From Mesobacillus jeotgali (lineage in GTDB: Bacteria; Bacillota; Bacilli; Bacillales; Cytobacillaceae), in assembly GCF_014856545.2 (NCBI RefSeq), contig NZ_CP109811.1, positions 552,001-616,000 of the forward strand: a DNA stretch of 64,000 nucleotides. The letters are read 5' to 3'. Made by a program: the position numbers and the translations under genes. The first letter of the stretch is position 1. Each line of letters begins with the position of its first letter. This document shows, in pieces, positions 8,433 through 19,518 of this stretch. Below the pieces are notes generated by a model. It was not told the origin of the DNA and did not search any database. It saw nothing but the letters and a program-made list of their open reading frames with translations.

Positions 8433-9083
8433 ATGAAGAAACTTTTAACCTTAACCATATCAATGATTGGCGCGATCACCCTTTTTGCCGGATCGGCAAG
8501 TGCGCACGTTACGGTTCAGCCACAGGAAACTTCACAAGGAAGTTATGAAGTATTCACTGTACGAGTTCCTTCAGAAAGTCAAGATGCTCTGACAACGAAA
8601 GTGGAAGTGAAATTCCCTGAAGAAGTGAATGTCACCCGCTTTGAAGCGAAGCCAGGCTGGACATACGAAGTTCAAAAAGATGACACTGGAAAAATTACAA
8701 GTGCTACGTGGACAACGGAAGGAAAAGGGTTAACAGAGAGCGAATTCGTTCAATTTAACATCCAGGGAAAAGTTGGCGACGAAGCGACAGAAATCGTTTG
8801 GAAAGCCTACCAAACCTACAGTGATGGTAGTGTAGTTGAATGGGTTGGTGCACCTGATGCAGACAAGCCAGCTTCTTATACTGTTGTGAATCCTGCAGAT
8901 GGATCTGGCCATGGGCATGGGGGAACCTCTGCTGATTCTTCTAATGACCACAGCGCCGCTGGAGACCTGACAAATGATACGGAAGCAAAAACAACAACCA
9001 GCAATGTACCGCTGTTCCTTTCGATCGCTGCATTAATCGCAGGATTGTTGGCATTGGTTTTCTCATTGAGAAAAAGAGCTTAA
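8433..9083 (+). CDS. ycnI: YcnI family copper-binding protein (DUF1775)
   Basis: A 216-residue membrane-anchored extracellular protein. The signal peptide is about 24 residues and cleaves before His25, the N-terminal histidine that forms the copper brace in YcnI. The DUF1775 domain covers residues 25-150, with a conserved tryptophan in the WKAYQTYSDG region. A histidine/serine-rich linker (HGHGG near residue 160) precedes a C-terminal helix and basic end. It starts 18 bases after ycnJ with a GAGGAGA site. It probably hands copper to YcnJ at the cell surface. Confidence 0.92.
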   Translation: MKKLLTLTISMIGAITLFAGSASAHVTVQPQETSQGSYEVFTVRVPSESQDALTTKVEVKFPEEVNVTRFEAKPGWTYEVQKDDTGKITSATWTTEGKGLTESEFVQFNIQGKVGDEATEIVWKAYQTYSDGSVVEWVGAPDADKPASYTVVNPADGSGHGHGGTSADSSNDHSAAGDLTNDTEAKTTTSNVPLFLSIAALIAGLLALVFSLRKRA

Positions 9084-9127
9084 TTGAAAATCATTCAGGC
9101 ACTTGAATTAGATTCTTTTGCCATTTA

Positions 9128-9163
9128 GGGAGCATGGGGACGTACCCTGTGCTCCTCTTTTTT
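9128..9163 (+). terminator. Terminator made from a dispersed GGGGACG repeat
   Basis: GGAGCA and TGCTCC arms enclose GGGGACGTACCC, followed by CTTTTTT. It ends the ycnJI operon and belongs to the dispersed GGGACG family. Confidence 0.75.
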
Positions 9164-9312
9164 ATCAGAAAAAGCGGGAAGATCCTTGGTTTTAAAATGA
9201 GGGCATCAGTACCAGCCTATGTCTCAAGGAGTGTCGTCGCTTTTTTTATAAGGGTAACGTATAATGAAACTATAGAAATAAATATACGATTCATTAGGAG
9301 GCTCAATGTTTC

Positions 9313-10731
9313 ATGAATAGTGAACTAACAATGCCGACAAAAATATCGTTCAAATCTAATAGAGTTATGGTTAATGGAGAAGTGGTGCGGACAGCAATCT
9401 TCGCGAGATTCATGGTCGCCGAGGTCCAAACTAAATTAACCGAAAAATACTATCTGATTTTCTACAAAAATGCCCTTATCTATGGTGATCAGATCGAAAA
9501 GGTACAAAAAGGTTCATTTATTGATAAAGTGCTGAATGAAGGGATCGCCTTAAATCAAAAGCACCCCCTTTTGCCTGTACTCATTCCCGCCACAGCATTA
9601 ACCATACCAGCTAAAAACAAGCTCTTCAATCATCTCCAGCGTCATTATTCTCTCCTTGAAATACCATGTATTGCCGCAGCACTTGACTCGTTTTTCCCAC
9701 CAGAACAGCTCACCAAATTCATCGAAAATATCTTCTTCGACTACAGAAGAAACGGCAGTTTTTCCAAAGCTTATCAATCGATCCGTCTATTGTCCGACTT
9801 ATCTCCATCCCTGGAAAAACTCAGTGATCTCCTCCATTCCCGGGAATACAGCTCATATTCCAATTTCTACACTACTTCATCTTTACCAGCAATCCAAAAG
9901 AAGGACCCCTTATTTGCTGAGTTCCAATGCTTTATGAAACGAAAAACCAATGAACATTTTCATATGCTCGAAAAGATATTAAAAAAAGAAGAACGGTATG
10001 CCGAGTGGCTGCTGGTTTGGATGGATGACAAAGGGAATCTTACTTCCGAGTCCGTTAAGAGCCAAACAGAGCTTGCCTTGAAGTACATCCCGCTCGAGAA
10101 CTGGATTAAGGTATTATCCTATGCTGAAATAAATCCATATAAATGGGTACCGGAGGCTCGAACTTTTATTGAAGGATTGATTAAAGACGGACAATATGAG
10201 AAAGCGGCACTTTATTTATTCCCCTTCATAGAGGATTTGCCTGAAGAGTTTCATCTGCTCCTTAATGAAATTTGGAAGCAGGTTGATGCTGGATTTGTAA
10301 CTTCTCACTTGGATGAGTTTCTCCTGCTCCATCAGAAAGTTGCTCAGGAACATGACCCGAGGCAATCTGAACAAAGAATTCTGCAGCTGACAGCGAAGCT
10401 GATGGAGGGGCATGACTTGAAAGTAGTCTGTGAAAAGTTGAAGCCTATTCAGAAAAACTTTCCGCATTCGATCACCATCCGAAAAATCAATGAAATGGCC
10501 GCTCTTACGGAGAATCCTGACAGAATGATGGAGTTGGGGCAATTTTACGCAGATTTCAACCAATATGATCAAGCAATCGAATGTTTCTACTGGGAAATGG
10601 AACTCAACCCGGCTGACCCAGGCCCGGTCAGGCAGCTGAGTAAAATGTATCAGCAAAAAGGGATGATCAATGAGGCTTCAGCCTATCAGCAAATTTATAC
10701 ACAATTAAGGAGCGACCAGGAGACGGGCTGA
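9313..10731 (+). CDS. TPR-containing cytoplasmic protein
   Basis: A 472-residue soluble protein without signal peptide or membrane helices. The C-terminal third contains tetratricopeptide-like helical pairs, most clearly residues 420-465 (YDQAIECFYWEMELNPADP then a second helix pair). The N-terminal 200 residues are not recognisable; they begin with a beta-rich segment. The start at 9313 has AGGAGG ten bases upstream; the ATG at 9306 runs into a stop after four codons. A TATAAT lies near 9260. TPR proteins act as scaffolds; the partner is unknown. Confidence 0.75.
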   Translation: MNSELTMPTKISFKSNRVMVNGEVVRTAIFARFMVAEVQTKLTEKYYLIFYKNALIYGDQIEKVQKGSFIDKVLNEGIALNQKHPLLPVLIPATALTIPAKNKLFNHLQRHYSLLEIPCIAAALDSFFPPEQLTKFIENIFFDYRRNGSFSKAYQSIRLLSDLSPSLEKLSDLLHSREYSSYSNFYTTSSLPAIQKKDPLFAEFQCFMKRKTNEHFHMLEKILKKEERYAEWLLVWMDDKGNLTSESVKSQTELALKYIPLENWIKVLSYAEINPYKWVPEARTFIEGLIKDGQYEKAALYLFPFIEDLPEEFHLLLNEIWKQVDAGFVTSHLDEFLLLHQKVAQEHDPRQSEQRILQLTAKLMEGHDLKVVCEKLKPIQKNFPHSITIRKINEMAALTENPDRMMELGQFYADFNQYDQAIECFYWEMELNPADPGPVRQLSKMYQQKGMINEASAYQQIYTQLRSDQETG

Positions 10732-10886
10732 AGCTGGGAAAATTGGGTGGGTTATGCTGTCTCATCATTTGAAAATAATGTGATTAATGTGGATCAAATT
10801 GAGACATGGAGAGGTTCTCTTTGATTAGGACTGTACCTTCCTCCACTGTGTTAAGATGGAAGTGAGGCATGTTTAGGAGGGGTATT

Positions 10887-11444
10887 TTGAAAAAAGCAGG
10901 GTATTTGGTTCTATTCGTTGCGGTTATGGCGATTGGCTATGGTATCTATTATTTTAATCAATATCCAATCGATGATAACCAAGCAGCTATTCAATCCGGT
11001 TTGCAGGAATGGAGTAATCGGGCGTCAGGAAGTATAAAGCCAGATGTGATTAAGACTGTTCGGTTAGATGATACGAGCTCGTACATCGTGCTGTTCCAGA
11101 CTGATCGAGGTGAGATAGGCTATGCTCATCTGATCAAGGGGTTAAATGGAAAATATAAAATTGACCATTCTGGTTTTGGAACCAATATCATATCCTATCA
11201 AAAAATTAAAACAAACAAAGGAATGTATGGGATCATAATTGGGAAAAATCCAAAGATGAAAATTGATCATATCAAAGCGGAATTGTATTCAGGAGAGTAT
11301 AGTTTCGAATCTAACGTAAAAGGCGAAGAGAGATTTATAAGCTATGAAAAATTCCCCAAAAATACAAAGCAACCATTTCCAGCTGAACTGACTTTTTACG
11401 ATGAGAAAGGTTCCGTTATTGAACTATCAGAGTTCCAAGATTAA
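10887..11444 (+). CDS. Small membrane-anchored protein, unknown
   Basis: A 185-residue protein with an N-terminal signal-anchor helix (about residues 4-22, GYLVLFVAVMAIGYGIYYF) and a beta-rich extracellular region. The TTG at 10887 is preferred because AGGAGG lies six bases upstream; the in-frame ATG at 10869 has a weaker site. The external region recalls small Bacillus lipoprotein-like or PepSY-like domains, but no cysteine lipobox is present and I cannot name the family. It is the last gene before the ilv regulatory region. Confidence 0.65.
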   Translation: MKKAGYLVLFVAVMAIGYGIYYFNQYPIDDNQAAIQSGLQEWSNRASGSIKPDVIKTVRLDDTSSYIVLFQTDRGEIGYAHLIKGLNGKYKIDHSGFGTNIISYQKIKTNKGMYGIIIGKNPKMKIDHIKAELYSGEYSFESNVKGEERFISYEKFPKNTKQPFPAELTFYDEKGSVIELSEFQD

Positions 11445-11555
11445 CCCTGTAGGGACAATGGTTTTATAGTATTTGAGGCTTTTAAAACGCTTGTCTTGAT
11501 CAACGGGCACTTTTTCCGAAAATAATCATCCGCTAAAAAAAATCTTAAAAATAGT

Positions 11556-11584
11556 TTGACAAAACAATTTTCACCTGATAATTT
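11556..11584 (+). promoter_or_regulatory. Promoter of the ilvE-ilvD block
   Basis: A perfect -35 TTGACA (11556-11561) with a weak -10 TAATTT 17 bases later; a TATAAT also lies at 11585-11590. The AT-rich spacer contains AATTTTC, half of a CodY-type palindrome, so nutritional repression is possible but not shown. Confidence 0.5.
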
Positions 11585-11612
11585 TATAATTAATAAATTT
11601 TGGAAACTAAAA

Positions 11613-11881
11613 ATCGATGACGAGAAGAGTAAGATGAGTGCCCTGTTCCACAGAGAGTCGGTAAATGGTGAAAGCCGATGTTCAGAACTGATCCGAAAAT
11701 CATCTCCGAGATGCAATGCTGAACTTTTTCAGTAAGTGTTGCCGGGCTGTCCGCCGTTACAAGGAACGCGTATGATTGTACGTTGATTGAGTGCCGTAAT
11801 GTGGATTTTTTTATCCATGAACGGAACTAGGGTGGTATCGCGAGCTAAACTCGTCCCTATTTTAGGGGCGAGTTTTTTTAT
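11613..11881 (+). promoter_or_regulatory. T-box leader of ilvE-ilvD
   Basis: A T-box riboswitch reads the charging state of a tRNA and lets transcription continue when it is uncharged. Stem I opens with GATGACGAG plus AGTA (loop E). The T-box sequence AGGGTGGTATCGCG is at about 11829-11842. The terminator is CTCGTCCCT/AGGGGCGAG followed by seven T at about 11850-11877. The most likely specifier is ATC (isoleucine), within GAAAATCATCTCCGAG near 11695; this fits the aminotransferase and dehydratase it controls. Stem I boundaries are by eye. Confidence 0.9.
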
Positions 11882-11913
11882 TTTTCAAAAAAACATATGG
11901 AAATGAGGAATGG

Positions 11914-12810
11914 ATGATGAAGGAGCAATTGATCTTTTTGAATGGCCAGTTTGTCAGTAAGAAAGACGCTGTTGTATCGGTGTATGATCATGGTTTTTTA
12001 TACGGAGATGGTGTCTTCGAGGGGATTCGGGTGTATGAAGGCAATGTGTTCAGGCTTCAGGAGCATGTTGATCGCCTATATGACTCGGCGAAGTCCATTA
12101 TGTTGTCCATTCCTTACAGCAAACAGGAGTTAAGCGATCTTGTGGTTGAGACTTTGAGAGTGAATGACTTGCTGAATGCTTATATTCGAGTGGTTGTCTC
12201 CAGGGGAGTGGGTAATCTTGGTCTGGATCCATCATCCTGTGCGCGGCCGCAGGTCATCGTCATTGCGGAGGAGCTTGCACTATTCCCGAAAGAGTTATAT
12301 GAGTCGGGGATCGAGATTGTCACGGTTGCCACGAGACGGAATCGCTCGGATGTGCTTTCGCCGAAAGTGAAATCACTGAACTATTTGAATAATATCCTTG
12401 TCCGGATCGAGGCTGGTTTATCCGGTGTGAATGAAGCGCTGATGCTGAATGACCAGGGCTATGTGGCGGAAGGCTCTGCGGATAATGTTTTTATCGTAAA
12501 AAATGGCGAGATCCTGACGCCTCCCGGGTATGTGGGAGCACTGGAGGGGATCACGAGAAATGCCATCATGGAAATCGCCCACAATCTTGGATTCTCGATG
12601 AGGGAGGAAGTTTTCACAAGGCATGATGTCTATGTGGCTGATGAAGTCTTTTTAACCGGAACAGCTGCAGAGGTCATTGCGGTTGTGAAGGTGGATGGCC
12701 GGGCGATCGGTGATGGCAAACCAGGTGCTGTCACAAATCAACTTTTAAAAGAGTTCAGGAAAACCGTCGTGGAAGACGGAGTAAAAGTCTATGAACAGCA
12801 AAGTGTATAG
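11914..12810 (+). CDS. ilvE: Branched-chain amino acid aminotransferase
   Basis: A 298-residue fold-type IV PLP enzyme that makes the last step to isoleucine, valine and leucine from their keto acids, using glutamate. Family features are the early YGDGVFEGIRVY segment, the PLP lysine in KSLNYLNNIL near residue 158, and the phosphate-binding GTAAEV near residue 255. Length is normal for the class. ATG codons at 11914 and 11917 are both possible behind ATGAGGAATGG. It is the first gene after the isoleucine T-box, 24 bases before ilvD. Confidence 0.93.
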   Translation: MMKEQLIFLNGQFVSKKDAVVSVYDHGFLYGDGVFEGIRVYEGNVFRLQEHVDRLYDSAKSIMLSIPYSKQELSDLVVETLRVNDLLNAYIRVVVSRGVGNLGLDPSSCARPQVIVIAEELALFPKELYESGIEIVTVATRRNRSDVLSPKVKSLNYLNNILVRIEAGLSGVNEALMLNDQGYVAEGSADNVFIVKNGEILTPPGYVGALEGITRNAIMEIAHNLGFSMREEVFTRHDVYVADEVFLTGTAAEVIAVVKVDGRAIGDGKPGAVTNQLLKEFRKTVVEDGVKVYEQQSV

Positions 12811-12834
12811 AGATAAATCAAGGGGGGATTTTGT

Positions 12835-14502
12835 ATGCGCAGTGACATGATCAAAAAGGGAGTCGACCGGGCTCCGCACAGAAGCTTGCTTTATGCAACC
12901 GGCGTGAAATTAGAGGATCTGGAAAAGCCCTTCATTGGCGTTTGCAATTCGTATATCGATATTATTCCGGGACATGTCCACCTGAGGCAGTTTGCGGATG
13001 TTGTCAAGGACGCGATCAGAGAGGCGGGCGGGATTCCGTTTGAGTTCAATACGATCGGCGTTGATGATGGCATCGCGATGGGGCATATCGGCATGAGATA
13101 TTCATTGCCGAGCCGGGAGCTGATCGCAGATTCAGCTGAAACCGTGATTAATGCGCATTGGTTCGATGGAGTTTTCTACATTCCGAACTGCGACAAGATC
13201 ACTCCTGGGATGCTGATGGCGGCAGTGAGGACAAATGTTCCGTCAGTATTTGTTTCGGGCGGCCCGATGGAAGCAGGTGTTTCCAGCACGGGGCAGCCGT
13301 TATCGCTGGTGTCCGTCTTTGAAGGCGTCGGTGCCTATCAATCTGGAAGAATGTCAGAAGAAGAATTGCTGGATATTGAAAAGAATGCCTGCCCAACCTG
13401 TGGCTCTTGCTCTGGAATGTTCACTGCCAATTCTATGAATTCCCTTATGGAAATGCTCGGGGTAGCGCTGCCTGGTAACGGCACGCTGGTTGCGACCTCG
13501 GAAGAACGCCATAAATTAATCTATGAGGCAGCTCGTCATTTGGTTGAAATGGTCAAAAAGGATATTAAGCCAAGAGACATTATCACCAAAGAAACGATTG
13601 ATGATGCTTTTGCCCTGGATATGGCGATGGGCGGATCGACGAATACGGTCCTTCATACGCTGGCGATCGCTAACGAAGCAGAAATTGACTATGACTTGAG
13701 CCGGATCAATGAAGTGGCGAAGCGAATTCCTTATTTGTCTAAAATAAGCCCCGCTTCCCACTATTCGATGCAGGATGTCCATAATGCCGGCGGTGTCAGC
13801 GCGATTATCAAGCAGCTTTGTGAAATGGAAGGAGCTGTACACCCGGACCGGATCACCATCACTGGTAAATCTCTTTACGAGAATGTAAAGGATGCGAAGG
13901 TTTTAAATAATGACGTCATCCGCAGCAAGGAAACGGCCTATAGCCCTGTCGGCGGTCTATCGATTCTGTTTGGAAATATTGCACCGGATGGAGGGGTCAT
14001 CAAGGTAGGAGCGGTGGACCCTTCCATCAAATCTTTTAAAGGGGAAGCAATTGTCTATGAATCTCAGGATGAAGCTTTGGCTGGAATTGAAAGTGGCGAT
14101 GTACGTGAGGGGCATGTGGTTGTCATCCGCTATGAAGGGCCAAAAGGCGGTCCGGGAATGCCGGAAATGCTTGCACCAACAGCCGCGATTGCCGGAAGAG
14201 GTCTTGAAAAGAAGGTCGCCCTGATTACGGATGGCAGATTCTCCGGTGCCTCAAGGGGAATTTCCATCGGCCATATTTCGCCAGAAGCGGCTGAAGGAGG
14301 GCCGATCGCGTTTGTGGAAAATGGAGATTCTATTTTCATTGATTTAGAGGAAAGAACGATTAGTTTGGAGGTTCCCGAAGCAGAATTAAACGACCGAAAA
14401 GCACAATGGAAACAGCCGGAGCCGAAAATCAAGAAAGGCTATCTGGCTCGATATTCGAAGCTCGTCACCTCCGCAAGCACGGGTGGCATCCTGAAAATTT
14501 AA
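12835..14502 (+). CDS. ilvD: Dihydroxy-acid dehydratase
   Basis: A 555-residue iron-sulfur enzyme that dehydrates dihydroxy acids to the keto acids used by IlvE. The cluster ligands lie in NCDKITPG (near residue 122) and [11 protein letters not shown] (near residue 190). The C-terminal signature [11 protein letters not shown] is near residue 468. Length and order match IlvD. The ATG at 12835 follows AAGGGGGGA. It shares the ilvE transcript. Its stop codon overlaps the first copy of a duplicated T-box element. Confidence 0.96.
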   Translation: MRSDMIKKGVDRAPHRSLLYATGVKLEDLEKPFIGVCNSYIDIIPGHVHLRQFADVVKDAIREAGGIPFEFNTIGVDDGIAMGHIGMRYSLPSRELIADSAETVINAHWFDGVFYIPNCDKITPGMLMAAVRTNVPSVFVSGGPMEAGVSSTGQPLSLVSVFEGVGAYQSGRMSEEELLDIEKNACPTCGSCSGMFTANSMNSLMEMLGVALPGNGTLVATSEERHKLIYEAARHLVEMVKKDIKPRDIITKETIDDAFALDMAMGGSTNTVLHTLAIANEAEIDYDLSRINEVAKRIPYLSKISPASHYSMQDVHNAGGVSAIIKQLCEMEGAVHPDRITITGKSLYENVKDAKVLNNDVIRSKETAYSPVGGLSILFGNIAPDGGVIKVGAVDPSIKSFKGEAIVYESQDEALAGIESGDVREGHVVVIRYEGPKGGPGMPEMLAPTAAIAGRGLEKKVALITDGRFSGASRGISIGHISPEAAEGGPIAFVENGDSIFIDLEERTISLEVPEAELNDRKAQWKQPEPKIKKGYLARYSKLVTSASTGGILKI

Positions 14503-14573
14503 TAGATACCTCGATGACGAGGTTAAGGGAATTTGAAAACATAATAGATAACTCGATGACGAGGTTTAGGGAT
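14501..14573 (+). repeat. Direct duplication of T-box stem I 5' arm
   Basis: Two copies of about 30 bases, each AATAGATA followed by CTCGATGACGAGG and TT(A/T)AGGGA, start at 14501 and 14543 (42-bp period). The second copy opens the complete leader; the first begins in the ilvD stop codon. Both carry the conserved GATGACGAG that starts a T-box stem I. Confidence 0.8.
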
Positions 14574-14870
14574 TGGATTCCGTATTCACAGAGAGCTGGT
14601 CGCGCTGGAAGCCAGCAATACGCCAATTCCTTCATCCCCTCTGAGTGCTGTCCTGAAATAGCAGTAGGGACAGCCGGATATACGCGGACGTATACTCGTT
14701 AACAAAACAAGACAGTTCAGGTCTTTTTTAAAAAGGTGACCTGACCTGCCTTAAGAGAGGCTGCGTTTCGCAATAGATGCAGCAAACGAGGGTGGTACCG
14801 TGGAATGCTATAAGCCTTTCACCCCTGCACAGATTGATTTTTGTGTGGGGGGGAGGGTTTTTTATTTTGC
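14543..14870 (+). promoter_or_regulatory. T-box leader of ilvB-ilvN-ilvC-ilvA
   Basis: A second T-box riboswitch inside the ilv cluster. Stem I starts at GATGACGAGG; the apical AGAGAGCTGG and GGAAGCCAGC pair; the T-box sequence AACGAGGGTGGTACCGTGG lies at about 14785-14803. The terminator is an imperfect CCTTTCACCCC/GGGGGGGAGG hairpin plus TTTTTT near 14813-14864. The specifier region reads CCTTCATCCCCTCTGAG; leucine codons CTT or CTC are candidates, but alignment is ambiguous because the AGTA loop E is absent from the 5' side. No separate promoter is obvious, so it may act on read-through from ilvD. Confidence 0.88.
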
Positions 14871-14907
14871 TCTGATTAATCAATAGGAAGAAAAGGAGGA
14901 AATGGAG

Positions 14908-16622
14908 ATGGCAGCAAAAGAGCCAATGGTAACGGTCGAAACAGAAGAATTGAACATGAATGGGGCGGATCTCTTCATTCAGGCCCTGAAGAGTGAGGGT
15001 GTCGAGCTATTGTTCGGCTATCCTGGCGGGGCGGTTTTGGGTATTTACGATGCTCTGCACAGGTCACCGATCAAGCACGTTCTCGCGCGTCATGAACAAG
15101 GAGCGATCCACGCGGCGGAAGGCTATGCGCGTGTTTCGGGAAAGACGGGGGTTGTGATTGCTACCTCGGGGCCTGGCGCAACTAATGTGGTGACAGGAAT
15201 TGCCGATGCGATGATGGACTCATTGCCGCTTGTCGTTTTTACAGGGCAGGTTGCTTCACAGGTGATCGGGACGGATGCCTTTCAAGAAGCCGATATCGTC
15301 GGGATGACTGCACCAATCACAAAGCAGAATTACCAGGTGAGAAGGATTGAGGATCTGCCGAGAATCGTGAAAGAAGCCTTCCATCTGGCGACAACCGGAC
15401 GACCGGGCCCTGTCTTGGTCGATATTCCGAAGGATCTTGCAGCACTAAAAACTTCTTTTTTGCCAGAGGTTGAGGTCAACCTTCCGGGATATCGGCCAAC
15501 CGTAGAGCCTGATCCCTTGCAGGTAGACAGCCTGCTAGAGGCACTTAGACATTCCAAAAAACCTGTGATCCTGGCTGGGGCTGGAGTTTTGCATGCGAGG
15601 GCTTCGGAAGAATTGTTGGCTTTTGCAGAACAGTATCAATTGCCTGTTGTGCACACTTTGCTAGGTCTTGGAGGTTTTCCTGCAGAGCATCACCTGTTCT
15701 TGGGGATGGCCGGTATGCACGGCTGTTATACCGCGAACATGGCACTTTATGAGTGCGATCTATTGATCAATATCGGTGCCCGTTTCGATGATCGATTAAC
15801 AGGCAATTTGAATTCCTTTGCCCCGAATGCCAGGGTTGCTCATGCCGACATTGATCCGGCGGAAATCGGCAAGAATGTCGAGACACATTTTCCGATTGTT
15901 GGAGATGCGAAAGCAGTTTTACAGAAGCTTTTAAGCCGCGAAGTTGAAGGGCCGGTTTCGCAGCTTTGGCTGAAGCACTTGGAGGAAAATAAAGTTGAGT
16001 ATCCGTACTGGTTTACGGAACATGAGGAGTTCCTTTCTCCGCAGCATGTGATTGAATTAGTGCACAAGCATACGAATGGAGAAGCAATTGTCACGACAGA
16101 TGTCGGCCAGCACCAGATGTGGGCTGCCCAATTTTACTCGTTTTCTCGGCCAGATCGCTGGGTCACATCGGGCGGACTGGGAACAATGGGATTTGGTTTC
16201 CCGGCGGCCATTGGTGCGCAGCTGGCAGAACCAGATGCGACGGTCGTTTCCCTCGTCGGGGACGGCGGCTTCCAAATGACGCTGCAGGAATTGATTTTAT
16301 TAAAAGAATGGAATCTGCCAGTAAAAGTGCTGATCATCAATAATGGCTCGCTTGGCATGGTCCGCCAGTGGCAGGAAACCTTTTATGAAAAACGGTTTTC
16401 GCACTCGATCTTTTCGCTGCAGCCGGATTTCATAAAGCTTGCAGAATCCTATGGCCTAAAAGCTTATAAAGTGAGCAGTACAGACGAAGCAGAGAAAGTT
16501 TTCAGTAAAGTTTTAACAGGCCGCGAGCCAGTCCTGATTGACTGCAGAGTGAATCCTGAGGAAAAGGTCTACCCAATGGTCGCACCGGGGAAAGGGCTGC
16601 ACGAAATGATTGGGGTGAAACC

Positions 16623-16626
<4 letters not shown>
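14908..16626 (+). CDS. ilvB: Acetolactate synthase large subunit
   Basis: A 572-residue TPP-dependent enzyme that condenses two pyruvates, or pyruvate with 2-oxobutyrate, for valine and isoleucine synthesis. The N-terminal pyrimidine-binding domain has [15 protein letters not shown] with the following catalytic glutamate ([15 protein letters not shown]). The C-terminal TPP/Mg motif is [12 protein letters not shown] near residue 452. The ATG at 14908 is chosen over 14902 because AAGGAGG lies eight bases upstream of it and only two from the other. Its stop overlaps the ilvN start (ATGA). Confidence 0.96.
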
Positions 16627-17964
<1,338 letters not shown>

Positions 17965-17992
17965 TCAATTTTGAGGTGAGCATATTGGGAAT

Positions 17993-18970
17993 TTGTTAAA
18001 GAACGTTCAGATACAGGAAGCGATGGAAAAGCTGAAGGACAAAGTGCATCAGACTCCTTTAAAGCAAAGTACGACATTAAACTACTTAACGAATGCTGAC
18101 GTTTATTTAAAACTGGAGAATCTGCAGAAAACGGGTTCGTTCAAGCTAAGGGGCGCGATGAATAAAATTCTATCGTTATCAGACCAGGAAGTGAAAAATG
18201 GTATTCTTGCTGCTTCGGCCGGCAATCATGCCCAGGGGGTAGCACTGGCCGCATCGTTAAGGGGCGTCATGTCGAAAATTTATATGCCGAAGCATACACC
18301 TTTTTCCAAGGCTTCTGCCACAGAGGGATATGGTGCGGAAATCGCTTTGGTCGGCGAAACCTATGATGAATCCTATCAAAAAGCGGTTGAAGAAATGAAC
18401 CAGAATGGAAGCACTTTTGTCCATGCGTTTGATGATGAAAAGGTGATTGCAGGACAGGGAACGGTTGGGTTGGAACTTTTGCAGCAAAATGCTCAATTGG
18501 ACGTTATCTTTGTGCCTATTGGCGGGGGCGGGCTGATCTCGGGAGTGGCGCTCGCCATCAAAGCCACCAAGCCTTCCATTAAAGTTGTTGGCGTTCAGGC
18601 TGCCGGGGCACCTGCCACCTATCATAGATTTACCGGGCAAAAAATGCAGTCACCACAAGATATCCACACAATAGCAGACGGGATCATGGTGAAGGAACCT
18701 GGGGCCATAACCTACCCAATCATCGAAAAGTATGTCGATGACATCGTTACCGTAACCGATGAAGAAATCGCCCATGCCATCATGTTCATGCTTGAAAGGG
18801 AAAAGATGCTGGTCGAAGGAGCAGGAGCCGCAGCATTGGCCGCAATTTTATACAAAAAGTTCCCGGTTGACCGTAAGAAAATAGGATGTATCATCAGCGG
18901 CGGAAATGTAGACCCCGTTAAAATCCAAACCTATAAGGAAATGGCAAAAACAAGGAAGAAAATTGGATAA
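17993..18970 (+). CDS. ilvA: Threonine deaminase, short form without ACT domain
   Basis: A 325-residue PLP enzyme that converts threonine to 2-oxobutyrate, the isoleucine precursor. The PLP lysine is in TGSFKLRGA near residue 52, and the phosphate loop is the GGGGL near residue 180. It lacks the C-terminal regulatory domain of classical IlvA, so it is not expected to show isoleucine inhibition. The start is a TTG at 17993, the only usable start that keeps the N-terminus aligned with the paralogue at 37222; GAGGTGAG lies 12 bases upstream. It closes the ilv operon. Confidence 0.92.
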   Translation: MLKNVQIQEAMEKLKDKVHQTPLKQSTTLNYLTNADVYLKLENLQKTGSFKLRGAMNKILSLSDQEVKNGILAASAGNHAQGVALAASLRGVMSKIYMPKHTPFSKASATEGYGAEIALVGETYDESYQKAVEEMNQNGSTFVHAFDDEKVIAGQGTVGLELLQQNAQLDVIFVPIGGGGLISGVALAIKATKPSIKVVGVQAAGAPATYHRFTGQKMQSPQDIHTIADGIMVKEPGAITYPIIEKYVDDIVTVTDEEIAHAIMFMLEREKMLVEGAGAAALAAILYKKFPVDRKKIGCIISGGNVDPVKIQTYKEMAKTRKKIG

Positions 18971-18989
18971 CGAATACTTTTAAACTAAC

Positions 18990-19026
18990 AGCTTTCCTTG
19001 CACATAATGAGGAAAGCTGCTTTTAT
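18990..19026 (+). terminator. Terminator of the ilv operon
   Basis: AGCTTTCC and GGAAAGCT arms separated by 13 bases, followed by GCTTTTATTTC. Confidence 0.8.
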
Positions 19027-19160
19027 TTCATTCTCCAATAGACTGAATGAATTGCATTCCTAGGTACATAATCAATTATCGTATTTGATAAAACTGTGGT
19101 CATTCAGTCATGCAGGGAAATATGATGAGGTTTTATAAGGAAAAAAGCTTATGGTACTTT

Positions 19161-19411
19161 CTATCGGACACTTTTCTCATGTTCCAACTTGCGTTTTTCC
19201 GATAGAGCCATCCTATCGGACACTTTTCTCATGTTCCAGCTTGCGTTTGTCCGATAGAGCCATCCTATCGGACACTTTTCTCATGTTCAAGCTTCTGTTT
19301 GTCCGATAGAGCCATCCTATCGGACACTTTTCTCATGTTCCAGCTCCCGTTTTTCCGATAGAGCCATCCTATCGGACACTTTTCTTGCGTTCAAGCTTCT
19401 GTTTGTCCGAT
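19161..19411. repeat. Tandem 52-bp hairpin repeat, family A (5 copies)
   Basis: Five contiguous units start at 19161, 19213, 19265, 19317 and 19369. Each unit has arms CTATCGGACA and TGTCCGATAG around a 25-base loop with TTCTCATGTTC, then the linker AGCCATC. Copies differ at few positions, mostly in the loop. In copies one and four the second arm has one mismatch (TTTCCGATAG). No variable spacer exists, so it is not a CRISPR. The whole gap 18971-19518 holds nothing else apart from the ilv terminator. Confidence 0.92.
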
Positions 19412-19518
19412 ATGACTTAATCTCCAATCCAGAATGAAAAATGTAACATCCTGTTCATCTTCTATTCATATAAGAGGTTTATTCTAAGGAAGTCAAAGAG
19501 AGAATGGAGGATGTCATT

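Noticed and set aside
9134..9316. A 60-codon frame over the terminator after ycnI
   Set aside because: It begins inside the dispersed GGGGACG hairpin and runs over the promoter of the next gene.
11441..11716. A 91-codon minus-strand frame in the ilvE leader region
   Set aside because: It lies over the promoter and T-box, has no ribosome binding site and no protein-like pattern.
14406..14702. A 98-codon frame over the end of ilvD and the ilvB leader
   Set aside because: It reads through the duplicated T-box sequence, has no ribosome binding site and overlaps ilvD in another frame; the RNA structure explains the sequence.
19161..19411. CRISPR array
   Set aside because: Units are contiguous 52-bp repeats without unique spacers of constant length, and no cas genes are in the window. 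The same applies to the arrays at 49477 and 52174.
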